Assembly (NCBI GenBank): GCA_963921195.1
Contig: OY992536.1
Span: forward strand, 234,954,023-235,018,022
Source: Pegoplata infirma
Taxonomy: Eukaryota; Arthropoda; Insecta; Diptera; Anthomyiidae
Length of the DNA stretch: 64,000 nucleotides
Direction: 5' to 3'
Position 1 is the first letter of the stretch. Each line of letters begins with the position of its first letter. This document shows positions 1-12,468 of the stretch, one piece after another. The notes beneath the pieces were generated by a model. It saw nothing but the letters and a program-made list of their open reading frames with translations, did not search any database and had not been told where the DNA came from. The translations under genes and the position numbers were made by a program.

Positions 1-114
1 CACAAACCCCCCCCCCCCCCCCCCCCCAACACCAACCAAACTTTATTGCTTTACGAAATTTTTTTGGTAAAAAAAAATCTCCCCCCACAAATGAAATTCC
101 TGGATCCGCGCCTG
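1..114. other. Left flank of the tandem array, with a poly-C tract
   Basis: This stretch lies outside the tandem unit: identity to the other copies begins only at ACGGGATG (115). It carries a run of about 21 C near 7-27, strikingly G/C-pure in such AT-rich DNA, and a shorter C run near 81-86. No coding signal is visible. The poly-C may be a natural homopolymer or a sequencing or assembly edge effect; the sequence alone cannot decide. Confidence 0.6.
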
Positions 115-266
115 ACGGGATGTATAATCATATATCATTTATTATGTTTGTATCAAGTTATATATTGTTATATATGTTTATTTTTACTCGGGGCTGCAAA
201 AATAACAATTATGCTGCAAAAAAATCAAAATTATGCTGCAAAAAAAACAATTATGCTGCAAAAAAC

Positions 267-838
267 ACATTGACGCTAAAATTTTGTAAATCGGTCCAGT
301 AGTTTTGGAGTTATAGCGATTTTACCATTTTTTTGTCTTCCGCACTGACTAGGGTTGCCAAGTTTGTCGAAAAATATTTTTTTCGGGGTAAAAATTTGGG
401 TTACATACTCTGAAAGAGCATAAAAAGTTGGGACGTATAGGTCTCCGACCCAAATCGGGCCAATATTTCCCGAGCTATTGACGAAAAACCAAATTGTGGC
501 AACCCTTGAGAGAACTCGAAATTATAATTTTTCTCAAATCAAAAAAATCTTAAAATCGGTATATCTCCGAAACTACTGGACGGATTTACAAAAATTTAGC
601 ATCAATGTGTCGAGCGTGAAATTCTACATAAAATAGGTAACAAATAAGTAGTAAAAAAATTCAAAAGTTTTTGGACAAAAAAAGCAGTGGTTAGTCCATC
701 TTTTTTTTTTTGACCAAAATATTTTTTTTTGATTTTTGTTATTTTTTAATTGCTATTTTATATAGAATTTCACGCTCGACACATTGACGCTAAAATTTTG
801 TAAATCGGTTCAGTAGTTTTGGAGTTATAGCGATTTTA
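267..838. repeat. Inverted-repeat module of the satellite unit (reference copy 1)
   Basis: Arms 551-635 and 754-838 are 85 bp each and inverted, with about 8 mismatches, around a 118-bp T-rich centre. A third, direct copy of the right arm lies at about 267-333. Between these are lines such as GGGTTGCCAAGTTTG and its partial inverse GGCAACCCT near 500. The structure resembles a decayed MITE with a duplicated end. It recurs at the same offset in all 14 copies. No coding capacity. Confidence 0.8.
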
Positions 839-863
839 CCATTTTTTGTCTTCTTTTTTGACT

Positions 864-1687
864 GTCGACTTTATAAGGATGTGCAGAACTCAAAAGTGGG
901 GACATCAGATAGTTATGCTGCAAAAATGAAAAACAATTATGCTGCAAAAAAAAAGATTATGCTGCAAAAAAAATGAAAATTATGCTGCAAAAAACAAGAA
1001 TTTTTTAAAAAAAAAGTTTAATGAAAAAATTTTTTAAAAATGCCAAAATTTAAAGAATTTTAAGACAAAAATTACAAAATTAACTAACACAAAAATAAAC
1101 TTGCCAAAAATGGTTAAAAAATTTTTTAAAAAAATTTCGATTGAAAAAAAAAATTTTTCACCACTTTTAAATTTGAAAACAATTAAAATCTTAATTAAAA
1201 TAAAGTTAAAAATTTAATTAAACAATTAATTTAAAATTCAATTAATATTAAATTAAAAATCAATTAAAATTTTAATTAAAATAAAATATACGACATTATT
1301 TTCTGTGTGGGCAAATTTAAAAATGATATTTTTTATAAACAAATAAAATAATATAACTAAAAAATTTAAAAATAGTTTGAAAATTTTCAATTGAAATTTT
1401 TTGAAAATTTTTTTAACCGTTTGTGACGAGTTTATTTTTTTGTTAGTTATTTTTGTAATTTTACTCTTAAAATTCTTTAAATTTTGGCATTTTTAAAAAA
1501 TTTTTTAATTACCTTTATTTATTAATTTATTTTAAAAAATGCAGCATAATTTGTTATTTTATGCCGCATAATTTCTATTTTTTTTGCAGCATAATCTTGT
1601 TTTTTGCAGCATAATTGTTTTTCATTTTTGCAGCATAACTATCTGATGTCCCCACTTTTGAGTTCTGCACATCCTTATAAAGTCGAC
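864..1687. mobile_element. Foldback element with 88-bp perfect ends (reference copy 1)
   Basis: The 824-bp segment starts GTCGACTTTATAAGGATG and ends with its exact inverse. The first 88 bases (864-951) and the last 88 (1600-1687) are perfect inverted repeats; weaker inversion continues inward, for example TTTAAAGAATTTTAAGA against its inverse near 1465. The centre is extremely AT-rich (AATTAAAAT runs). Each arm carries the TGTGCAGAACTC motif and several TTATGCTGCAAAA units. No transposase is present and I see no clear target duplication, so element status is inferred from the arms and from a diverged, reversed copy at the array edge (42749-43186 plus 51457-51789). Confidence 0.75.
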
Positions 1688-1706
1688 CGTCCTTTCAGTT
1701 AAGACT

Positions 1707-1868
1707 AGTTATGGTGCTTCAGCTAAGGCGACATCATCCAGTTATGGTGCTTCAGCTAAGGCGACATCATCCAGTTATGGTGCTCCAGCTAAGGCGACAT
1801 CATCCAGTTATGGTGCTTCAGCTAAGGCGACATCATCCAGTTATGGTGCTCCAGCTAAGGCGACATCA
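1707..1868 (+). repeat. 33-bp minisatellite derived from SYGAP coding repeats (reference copy 1)
   Basis: Five 33-bp units; read from AGT-TAT-GGT each encodes SYGAPAKATSS (or ASAKATSS). The last unit lacks its final codon and joins TGTGCAGAACTC directly. The unit equals gene bases 56237-56269 except two substitutions (AAG-GCG-ACA instead of AAG-ACG-CCA). The reading frame stays open to about 2028 but has no in-frame ATG after its upstream TGA, so independent translation is unlikely. The MVLQLRRHHP frame is a shadow of the same repeat. Confidence 0.93.
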
Positions 1869-2560
1869 TGTGCAGAACTCAAAAGTGGGGACATCAGAAA
1901 GTTATGCTGCAAAAATGAAAAACAATTATGCTGCAAAAAAAAAGATTATGCTGCAAAAAAAAAATTAAAGTTATGCTGCAAAAAACAAGAATTAAAAAAA
2001 AAAAAAAGTTTAATGAAAATTTTTTTTAAAAATGCTAAAATTTAAAGAATTTTAAGACAAAAATTACAAAATTAACTAACACAAAAATAAACTTGCAAAA
2101 AATGGTTAAAAATTTTTTTAAAAAAATTTAGATTGAAAAAAAAAAAAATTTCACCACTTTTAAATTTGAAAACAACGGTTGCCTTTATAAGGATGTGCAG
2201 AACTCAAAAGTGGGGACATCAGATAGTTGTGCTGCAAAAATGAAAAACAATTATGCTGCAAAAAAAAGATTATGCTGCACAAAAAATTAAAATTATGCTG
2301 CAAAAAACAAGAATTTTTTTAAAAAAAAAGTTTAATGAAAATTTTTTTTAAAAATGCCAAAATTTAAAGAATTTTAAGACAAAAATTACAAAATTAACTA
2401 ACACAAAAATTAAAAAATTCTTCGACCCGTCCTTTCAGTTAAAGGATGTGCAGAACTCAGAAGTGGGGACATCAGAAAGTTATGCTGCATAAATGAAAAA
2501 CAATTAAGCTGCAAAAAAAACAATTATGCTGCAAAAAAAATCTAAATTATGCCCCGAGTA
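1869..2560. repeat. TGTGCAGAACTC / TTATGCTGC motif clusters (reference copy 1)
   Basis: Three forward copies of a ~30-bp motif beginning TGTGCAGAACTC and containing GTGGGGACATCAGA start at 1869, 2194 and 2447. With one forward (880) and one reverse (1642-1671) copy in the foldback arms, that makes five per unit. Each is followed by two to four spaced TTATGCTGCAAAA units and a degenerate segment (TTTAAAGAATTTTAAGAC). The blocks look like partial duplicates of the foldback arm. Confidence 0.8.
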
Positions 2561-3170
2561 AAAATTTTTATATGATGCAATACATAATGATATATAACAC
2601 ATTATATATTTATACACAATTTAATCCGAATAATGGTGGATGTTTTTGCATTAAAAAAGATCAACTTGTATAAAATTTGATTCGATTTCATCCGAGTTTT
2701 GACCAGACATTGCCATATTTCATTGGATCCAATTAGATCTAATTGCATAAAAACATAAAAAATCTTGGTGTGTTTTGGTTTGGGTGAGTTACACCACAGC
2801 TCAACGATACATTCACCAAACATATAATTTTCTAAAACAAAAAAAATGTTTGGGTACGCTTCGAACCAGATAGGTGATATACATAACCCTAACAAGGAAA
2901 TGTTTAGGAACATTTTAAAAGTTTCTTATACTTTGCTTAAAAAACTTAAAACATTTTTGGTTAATTGGAAACATTTAATTGGAAACATTTATATATGGAA
3001 CAGAATAAGCTATATATAATTTTATATTAAATTATACAGAAAAACAAATTTTGTATTGGCCCTAATATTGTTTCATATATTTATATCAACCGTATACCTT
3101 TTAATCCGAATTATGATTAAATTATATATTACAACATATGACTGCATTTAAAAAAATTAGAAAATACCTC
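2561..3170. other. AT-rich tail of the satellite unit, no supported gene
   Basis: This part holds a minus-strand open frame of 103 codons (2602-2913) in every copy. In copies 5, 6, 8, 10 and 12 a ...GCACTAAAAAGATC... variant shifts its end, copy 8 also loses its start, there is no similarity I recognise and composition is that of the surroundings, so I do not call a gene. The tail ends with ATATGACTGCATTT and runs into the next unit. Confidence 0.6.
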
Positions 3171-6100
3171 ACGGGATGTATAATCATATATCATTTATTA
3201 TGTTTGCATCAAGTTATATATTGTTATATATGTTTATTTTTACTCGGGGCTGCAAAAATAACAATTATGCTGCAAAAAAATCAAAATTATGCTGCAAAAA
3301 AAACAATTATGCTGCAAAAAACACATTGACGCTAAAATTTTGTAAATCGGTCCAGTAGTTTTGGAGTTATAGCGATTTTACCATTTTTTTGTCTTCCGCA
3401 CTGACTAGGGTTGCCAAGTTTGTCGAAAAATATTTTTTTCGGGGTAAAAATTTGGGTTACATACTCTGAAAGAGCATAAAAAGTTGGGACGTATAGGTCT
3501 CCGACCCAAATCGGGCCAATATTTCCCGAGCTATTGACGAAAAACCAAATTGTGGCAACCCTTGAGAGAACTCGAAATTATAATTTTTCTCAAATCAAAA
3601 AAATCTTAAAATCGGTATATCTCCGAAACTACTGGACGGATTTACAAAAATTTAGCATCAATGTGTCGAGCGTGAAATTCTACATAAAATAGGTAACAAA
3701 TAAGTAGTAAAAAAATTCAAAAGTTTTTGGACAAAAAAAGCAGTGGTTAGTCCATCTTTTTTTTTTTGACCAAAATATTTTTTTTTGATTTTTGTTATTT
3801 TTTAATTGCTATTTTATATAGAATTTCACGCTCGACACATTGACGCTAAAATTTTGTAAATCGGTTCAGTAGTTTTGGAGTTATAGCGATTTTACCATTT
3901 TTTGTCTTCTTTTTTGACTGTCGACTTTATAAGGATGTGCAGAACTCAAAAGTGGGGACATCAGATAGTTATGCTGCAAAAATGAAAAACAATTATGCTG
4001 CAAAAAAAAAGATTATGCTGCAAAAAAAATGAAAATTATGCTGCAAAAAACAAGAATTTTTTAAAAAAAAAGTTTAATGAAAAAATTTTTTAAAAATGCC
4101 AAAATTTAAAGAATTTTAAGACAAAAATTACAAAATTAACTAACACAAAAATAAACTTGCCAAAAATGGTTAAAAAATTTTTTAAAAAAATTTCGATTGA
4201 AAAAAAAAATTTTTCACCACTTTTAAATTTGAAAACAATTAAAATCTTAATTAAAATAAAGTTAAAAATTTAATTAAACAATTAATTTAAAATTCAATTA
4301 ATATTAAATTAAAAATCAATTAAAATTTTAATTAAAATAAAATATACGACATTATTTTCTGTGTGGGCAAATTTAAAAATGATATTTTTTATAAACAAAT
4401 AAAATAATATAACTAAAAAATTTAAAAATAGTTTGAAAATTTTCAATTGAAATTTTTTGAAAATTTTTTTAACCGTTTGTGACGAGTTTATTTTTTTGTT
4501 AGTTATTTTTGTAATTTTACTCTTAAAATTCTTTAAATTTTGGCATTTTTAAAAAATTTTTTAATTACCTTTATTTATTAATTTATTTTAAAAAATGCAG
4601 CATAATTTGTTATTTTATGCCGCATAATTTCTATTTTTTTTGCAGCATAATCTTGTTTTTTGCAGCATAATTGTTTTTCATTTTTGCAGCATAACTATCT
4701 GATGTCCCCACTTTTGAGTTCTGCACATCCTTATAAAGTCGACCGTCCTTTCAGTTAAGACTAGTTATGGTGCTTCAGCTAAGGCGACATCATCCAGTTA
4801 TGGTGCTTCAGCTAAGGCGACATCATCCAGTTATGGTGCTCCAGCTAAGGCGACATCATCCAGTTATGGTGCTTCAGCTAAGGCGACATCATCCAGTTAT
4901 GGTGCTCCAGCTAAGGCGACATCATGTGCAGAACTCAAAAGTGGGGACATCAGAAAGTTATGCTGCAAAAATGAAAAACAATTATGCTGCAAAAAAAAAG
5001 ATTATGCTGCAAAAAAAAATTAAAGTTATGCTGCAAAAAACAAGAATTAAAAAAAAAAAAAAGTTTAATGAAAATTTTTTTTAAAAATGCTAAAATTTAA
5101 AGAATTTTAAGACAAAAATTACAAAATTAACTAACACAAAAATAAACTTGCAAAAAATGGTTAAAAATTTTTTTAAAAAAATTTAGATTGAAAAAAAAAA
5201 AAATTTCACCACTTTTAAATTTGAAAACAACGGTTGCCTTTATAAGGATGTGCAGAACTCAAAAGTGGGGACATCAGATAGTTGTGCTGCAAAAATGAAA
5301 AACAATTATGCTGCAAAAAAAAGATTATGCTGCACAAAAAATTAAAATTATGCTGCAAAAAACAAGAATTTTTTAAAAAAAAAAGTTTAATGAAAATTTT
5401 TTTTAAAAATGCCAAAATTTAAAGAATTTTAAGACAAAAATTACAAAATTAACTAACACAAAAATTAAAAAATTCTTCGACCCGTCCTTTCAGTTAAAGG
5501 ATGTGCAGAACTCAGAAGTGGGGACATCAGAAAGTTATGCTGCATAAATGAAAAACAATTAAGCTGCAAAAAAAACAATTATGCTGCAAAAAAAATCTAA
5601 ATTATGCCCCGAGTAAAAATTTTTATATGATGCAATACATAATGATATATAACACATTATATATTTATACACAATTTAATCCGAATAATGGTGGATGTTT
5701 TTGCATTAAAAAAGATCAACTTGTATAAAATTTGATTCGATTTCATCCGAGTTTTGACCAGACATTGCCATATTTCATTGGATCCAATTAGATCTAATTG
5801 CATAAAAACATAAAAAATCTTGGTGTGTTTTGGTTTGGGTGAGTTACACCACAGCTCAACGATACATTCACCAAACATATAATTTTCTAAAACAAAAAAA
5901 ATGTTTGGGTACGCTTCGAACCAGATAGGTGATATACATAACCCTAACAAGGAAATGTTTAGGAACATTTTAAAAGTTTCTTATACTTTGCTTAAAAAAC
6001 TTAAAACATTTTTGGTTAATTGGAAACATTTAATTGGAAACATTTATATATGGAACAGAATAAGCTATATATAATTTTATATTAAATTATACAGAAAAAC

Positions 6101-6225
6101 AAATTTTGTATTGGCCCTAATATTGTTTCATATATTTATATCAACCGTATACCTTTTAATCCGAATTATGATTAAATTATATATTACAACATATGACTGC
6201 ATTTAAAAAAATTAGAAAATACCTC
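3171..6225 (+). repeat. Macrosatellite copy 2 (5 minisatellite units)
   Basis: 3055 bp, minisatellite at 4763-4924 with the same S,S,P,S,P pattern as copy 1. A private C replaces T in TGTTTGYATCAAG near 3207. Confidence 0.95.
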
Positions 6226-9200
6226 ACGGGATGTATAATCATATATCATTTATTATGTTTGTATCAAGTTATATATTGTTATATATGTTTATTTTTACTC
6301 GGGGCTGCAAAAATAACAATTATGCTGCAAAAAAATCAAAATTATGCTGCAAAAAAAACAATTATGCTGCAAAAAACACATTGACGCTAAAATTTTGTAA
6401 ATCGGTCCAGTAGTTTTGGAGTTATAGCGATTTTACCATTTTTTTGTCTTCCGCACTGACTAGGGTTGCCAAGTTTGTCGAAAAATATTTTTTTCGGGGT
6501 AAAAATTTGGGTTACATACTCTGAAAGAGCATAAAAAGTTGGGACGTATAGGTCTCCGACCCAAATCGGGCCAATATTTCCCGAGCTATTGACGAAAAAC
6601 CAAATTGTGGCAACCCTTGAGAGAACTCGAAATTATAATTTTTCTCAAATCAAAAAAATCTTAAAATCGGTATATCTCCGAAACTACTGGACGGATTTAC
6701 AAAAATTTAGCATCAATGTGTCGAGCGTGAAATTCTACATAAAATAGGTAACAAATAAGTAGTAAAAAAATTCAAAAGTTTTTGGACAAAAAAAGCAGTG
6801 GTTAGTCCATCTTTTTTTTTTTGACCAAAATATTTTTTTTTGATTTTTGTTATTTTTTAATTGCTATTTTATATAGAATTTCACGCTCGACACATTGACG
6901 CTAAAATTTTGTAAATCGGTTCAGTAGTTTTGGAGTTATAGCGATTTTACCATTTTTTGTCTTCTTTTTTGACTGTCGACTTTATAAGGATGTGCAGAAC
7001 TCAAAAGTGGGGACATCAGATAGTTATGCTGCAAAAATGAAAAACAATTATGCTGCAAAAAAAAAGATTATGCTGCAAAAAAAATGAAAATTATGCTGCA
7101 AAAAACAAGAATTTTTTAAAAAAAAAGTTTAATGAAAAAATTTTTTAAAAATGCCAAAATTTAAAGAATTTTAAGACAAAAATTACAAAATTAACTAACA
7201 CAAAAATAAACTTGCCAAAAATGGTTAAAAAATTTTTTAAAAAAATTTCGATTGAAAAAAAAAATTTTTCACCACTTTTAAATTTGAAAACAATTAAAAT
7301 CTTAATTAAAATAAAGTTAAAAATTTAATTAAACAATTAATTTAAAATTCAATTAATATTAAATTAAAAATCAATTAAAATTTTAATTAAAATAAAATAT
7401 ACGACATTATTTTCTGTGTGGGCAAATTTAAAAATGATATTTTTTATAAACAAATAAAATAATATAACTAAAAAATTTAAAAATAGTTTGAAAATTTTCA
7501 ATTGAAATTTTTTGAAAATTTTTTTAACCGTTTGTGACGAGTTTATTTTTTTGTTAGTTATTTTTGTAATTTTACTCTTAAAATTCTTTAAATTTTGGCA
7601 TTTTTAAAAAATTTTTTAATTACCTTTATTTATTAATTTATTTTAAAAAATGCAGCATAATTTGTTATTTTATGCCGCATAATTTCTATTTTTTTTGCAG
7701 CATAATCTTGTTTTTTGCAGCATAATTGTTTTTCATTTTTGCAGCATAACTATCTGATGTCCCCACTTTTGAGTTCTGCACATCCTTATAAAGTCGACCG
7801 TCCTTTCAGTTAAGACTAGTTATGGTGCTTCAGCTAAGGCGACATCATCCAGTTATGGTGCTTCAGCTAAGGCGACATCATCCAGTTATGGTGCTCCAGC
7901 TAAGGCGACATCATCCAGTTATGGTGCTTCAGCTAAGGCGACATCATCCAGTTATGGTGCTCCAGCTAAGGCGACATCATGTGCAGAACTCAAAAGTGGG
8001 GACATCAGAAAGTTATGCTGCAAAAATGAAAAACAATTATGCTGCAAAAAAAAAGATTATGCTGCAAAAAAAAAATTAAAGTTATGCTGCAAAAAACAAG
8101 AATTAAAAAAAAAAAAAAGTTTAATGAAAATTTTTTTTAAAAATGCTAAAATTTAAAGAATTTTAAGACAAAAATTACAAAATTAACTAACACAAAAATA
8201 AACTTGCAAAAAATGGTTAAAAATTTTTTTAAAAAAATTTAGATTGAAAAAAAAAAAAATTTCACCACTTTTAAATTTGAAAACAACGGTTGCCTTTATA
8301 AGGATGTGCAGAACTCAAAAGTGGGGACATCAGATAGTTGTGCTGCAAAAATGAAAAACAATTATGCTGCAAAAAAAAGATTATGCTGCACAAAAAATTA
8401 AAATTATGCTGCAAAAAACAAGAATTTTTTTAAAAAAAAAGTTTAATGAAAATTTTTTTTAAAAATGCCAAAATTTAAAGAATTTTAAGACAAAAATTAC
8501 AAAATTAACTAACACAAAAATTAAAAAATTCTTCGACCCGTCCTTTCAGTTAAAGGATGTGCAGAACTCAGAAGTGGGGACATCAGAAAGTTATGCTGCA
8601 TAAATGAAAAACAATTAAGCTGCAAAAAAAACAATTATGCTGCAAAAAAAATCTAAATTATGCCCCGAGTAAAAATTTTTATATGATGCAATACATAATG
8701 ATATATAACACATTATATATTTATACACAATTTAATCCGAATAATGGTGGATGTTTTTGCATTAAAAAAGATCAACTTGTATAAAATTTGATTCGATTTC
8801 ATCCGAGTTTTGACCAGACATTGCCATATTTCATTGGATCCAATTAGATCTAATTGCATAAAAACATAAAAAATCTTGGTGTGTTTTGGTTTGGGTGAGT
8901 TACACCACAGCTCAACGATACATTCACCAAACATATAATTTTCTAAAACAAAAAAAATGTTTGGGTACGCTTCGAACCAGATAGGTGATATACATAACCC
9001 TAACAAGGAAATGTTTAGGAACATTTTAAAAGTTTCTTATACTTTGCTTAAAAAACTTAAAACATTTTTGGTTAATTGGAAACATTTAATTGGAAACATT
9101 TATATATGGAACAGAATAAGCTATATATAATTTTATATTAAATTATACAGAAAAACAAATTTTGTATTGGCCCTAATATTGTTTCATATATTTATATCAA

Positions 9201-9281
9201 CCGTATACCTTTTAATCCGAATTATGATTAAATTATATATTACAACATATGACTGCATTTAAAAAAATTAGAAAATACCTC
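6226..9281 (+). repeat. Macrosatellite copy 3 (5 minisatellite units)
   Basis: 3056 bp, minisatellite at 7818-7979, five units in pattern S,S,P,S,P. Copies 1-3 form a homogeneous short-allele block at the left of the array. Confidence 0.95.
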
Positions 9282-12200
9282 ACGGGATGTATAATCATAT
9301 ATCATTTATTATGTTTGTATCAAGTTATATATTGTTATATATGTTTATTTTTACTCGGGGCTGCAAAAATAACAATTATGCTGCAAAAAAATCAAAATTA
9401 TGCTGCAAAAAAAACAATTATGCTGCAAAAAACACATTGACGCTAAAATTTTGTAAATCGGTCCAGTAGTTTTGGAGTTATAGCGATTTTACCATTTTTT
9501 TGTCTTCCGCACTGACTAGGGTTGCCAAGTTTGTCGAAAAATATTTTTTTCGGGGTAAAAATTTGGGTTACATACTCTGAAAGAGCATAAAAAGTTGGGA
9601 CGTATAGGTCTCCGACCCAAATCGGGCCAATATTTCCCGAGCTATTGACGAAAAACCAAATTGTGGCAACCCTTGAGAGAACTCGAAATTATAATTTTTC
9701 TCAAATCAAAAAAATCTTAAAATCGGTATATCTCCGAAACTACTGGACGGATTTACAAAAATTTAGCATCAATGTGTCGAGCGTGAAATTCTACATAAAA
9801 TAGGTAACAAATAAGTAGTAAAAAAATTCAAAAGTTTTTGGACAAAAAAAGCAGTGGTTAGTCCATCTTTTTTTTTTTGACCAAAATATTTTTTTTTGAT
9901 TTTTGTTATTTTTTAATTGCTATTTTATATAGAATTTCACGCTCGACACATTGACGCTAAAATTTTGTAAATCGGTTCAGTAGTTTTGGAGTTATAGCGA
10001 TTTTACCATTTTTTGTCTTCTTTTTTGACTGTCGACTTTATAAGGATGTGCAGAACTCAAAAGTGGGGACATCAGATAGTTATGCTGCAAAAATGAAAAA
10101 CAATTATGCTGCAAAAAAAAAGATTATGCTGCAAAAAAAATGAAAATTATGCTGCAAAAAACAAGAATTTTTTAAAAAAAAAGTTTAATGAAAAAATTTT
10201 TTAAAAATGCCAAAATTTAAAGAATTTTAAGACAAAAATTACAAAATTAACTAACACAAAAATAAACTTGCCAAAAATGGTTAAAAAATTTTTTAAAAAA
10301 ATTTCGATTGAAAAAAAAAAATTTTCACCACTTTTAAATTTGAAAACAATTAAAATCTTAATTAAAATAAAGTTAAAAATTTAATTAAACAATTAATTTA
10401 AAATTCAATTAATATTAAATTAAAAATCAATTAAAATTTTAATTAAAATAAAATATACGACATTATTTTCTGTGTGGGCAAATTTAAAAATGATATTTTT
10501 TATAAACAAATAAAATAATATAACTAAAAAATTTAAAAATAGTTTGAAAATTTTCAATTGAAATTTTTTGAAAATTTTTTTAACCGTTTGTGACGAGTTT
10601 ATTTTTTTGTTAGTTATTTTTGTAATTTTACTCTTAAAATTCTTTAAATTTTGGCATTTTTAAAAAATTTTTTAATTACCTTTATTTATTAATTTATTTT
10701 AAAAAATGCAGCATAATTTGTTATTTTATGCCGCATAATTTCTATTTTTTTTGCAGCATAATCTTGTTTTTTGCAGCATAATTGTTTTTCATTTTTGCAG
10801 CATAACTATCTGATGTCCCCACTTTTGAGTTCTGCACATCCTTATAAAGTCGACCGTCCTTTCAGTTAAGACTAGTTATGGTGCTCCAGCTAAGGCGACA
10901 TCATCCAGTTATGGTGCTCCAGCTAAGGCGACATCATCCAGTTATGGTGCTTCAGCTAAGGCGACATCATCCAGTTATGGTGCTCCAGCTAAGGCGACAT
11001 CATCCAGTTATGGTGCTCCAGCTAAGGCGACATCATCCATTTATGGTGCTCCAGCTAAGGCGACATCATCCAGTTATGGTGCTCCAGCCAAGGCGACATC
11101 ATCCAGTTATGGTGCTTCAGCTAAGGCGACATCATCCAGTTATGGTGCTCCAGCTAAGGCGACATCATGTGCAGAAATCAAAAGTGGGGACATCAGAAAG
11201 TTATGCTGCAAAAATGAAAAACAATTATGCTGCAAAAAAAAAGATTATGCTGCAAAAAAAAATTAAAGTTATGCTGCAAAAAACAAGAATTAAAAAAAAA
11301 AAAAGTTTAATGAAATTTTTTTTTAAAAATGCTAAAATTTAAAGAATTTTAAGACAAAAATTACAAAATTAACTAACACAAAAATAAACTTGCAAAAAAT
11401 GGTTAAAAATTTTTTTAAAAAAATTTAGATTGAAAAAAAAAAAAAATTTCACCACTTTTAAATTTGAAAACAACGGTTGCCTTTATAAGGATGTGCAGAA
11501 CTCAAAAGTGGGGACATCAGATAGTTGTGCTGCAAAAATGAAAAACAATTATGCTGCAAAAAAAAGATTATGCTGCACAAAAAATTAAAATTATGCTGCA
11601 AAAAACAAGAATTTTTTAAAAAAAAAAGTTTAATGAAAAATTTTTTTAAAAATGCCAAAATTTAAAGAATTTTAAGACAAAAATTACAAAATTAACTAAC
11701 ACAAAAATTAAAAAATTCTTCGACCCGTCCTTTCAGTTAAAGGATGTGCAGAACTCAGAAGTGGGGACATCAGAAAGTTATGCTGCATAAATGAAAAACA
11801 ATTAAGCTGCAAAAAAAACAATTATGCTGCAAAAAAAATCTAAATTATGCCCCGAGTAAAAATTTTTATATGATGCAATACATAATGATATATAACACAT
11901 TATATATTTATACACAATTTAATCCGAATAATGGTGGATGTTTTTGCATTAAAAAAGATCAACTTGTATAAAATTTGATTCGATTTCATCCGAGTTTTGA
12001 CCAGACATTGCCATATTTCATTGGATCCAATTAGATCTAATTGCATAAAAACATAAAAAATCTTGGTGTGTTTTGGTTTGGGTGAGTTACACCACAGCTC
12101 AACGATACATTCACCAAACATATAATTTTCTAAAACAAAAAAAATGTTTGGGTACGCTTCGAACCAGATAGGTGATATACATAACCCTAACAAGGAAATG

Positions 12201-12468
12201 TTTAGGAACATTTTAAAAGTTTCTTATACTTTGCTTAAAAAACTTAAAACATTTTTGGTTAATTGGAAACATTTAATTGGAAACATTTATATATGGAACA
12301 GAATAAGCTATATATAATTTTATATTAAATTATACAGAAAAACAAATTTTGTATTGGCCCTAATATTGTTTCATATATTTATATCAACCGTATACCTTTT
12401 AATCCGAATTATGATTAAATTATATATTACAACATATGACTGCATTTAAAAAAATTAGAAAATACCTC
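9282..12468 (+). repeat. Macrosatellite copy 4 (9 minisatellite units, longest)
   Basis: 3187 bp. The minisatellite at 10874-11167 has nine units with a distinct order (P,P,S,P,P,Ile variant,P with GCC-AAG,S,P). The Ile variant (ATT-TAT instead of AGT-TAT) is otherwise seen only at 42352-42480 and 42587-42748. The last five units have the same order as those at 42587-42748, linking this copy to the rearranged array edge. The motif after the minisatellite has a private change (GCAGAAATC). Confidence 0.95.

Larger units (their letters stand above)
115..3170 (+). repeat. Macrosatellite copy 1 (5 minisatellite units)
   Basis: First copy, 3056 bp, used as the reference for the module descriptions. 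The 33-bp minisatellite is at 1707-1868 with five units, whose Ser/Pro variants (GCT-TCA or GCT-CCA) run S,S,P,S,P. Its left edge abuts unrelated sequence. Confidence 0.95.

Noticed and set aside
1711..1968. Open frame reading MVLQLRRHHP repeats, present in all copies
   Set aside because: It is the out-of-frame shadow of the 33-bp SYGAP repeat; 33 is divisible by three so every frame without a stop stays open.
2602..2913. 103-codon minus frame repeated in every satellite copy
   Set aside because: Several copies carry a frame-shifting variant near its end and copy 8 also lost the start; no codon bias or domain. Its persistence reflects satellite homogeneity.
3138..3358. Small frames MTAFKKIRK... 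and MYNHISF... in each unit
   Set aside because: They run through the TTATGCTGC cluster, are short and overlap one another; no sign of coding.
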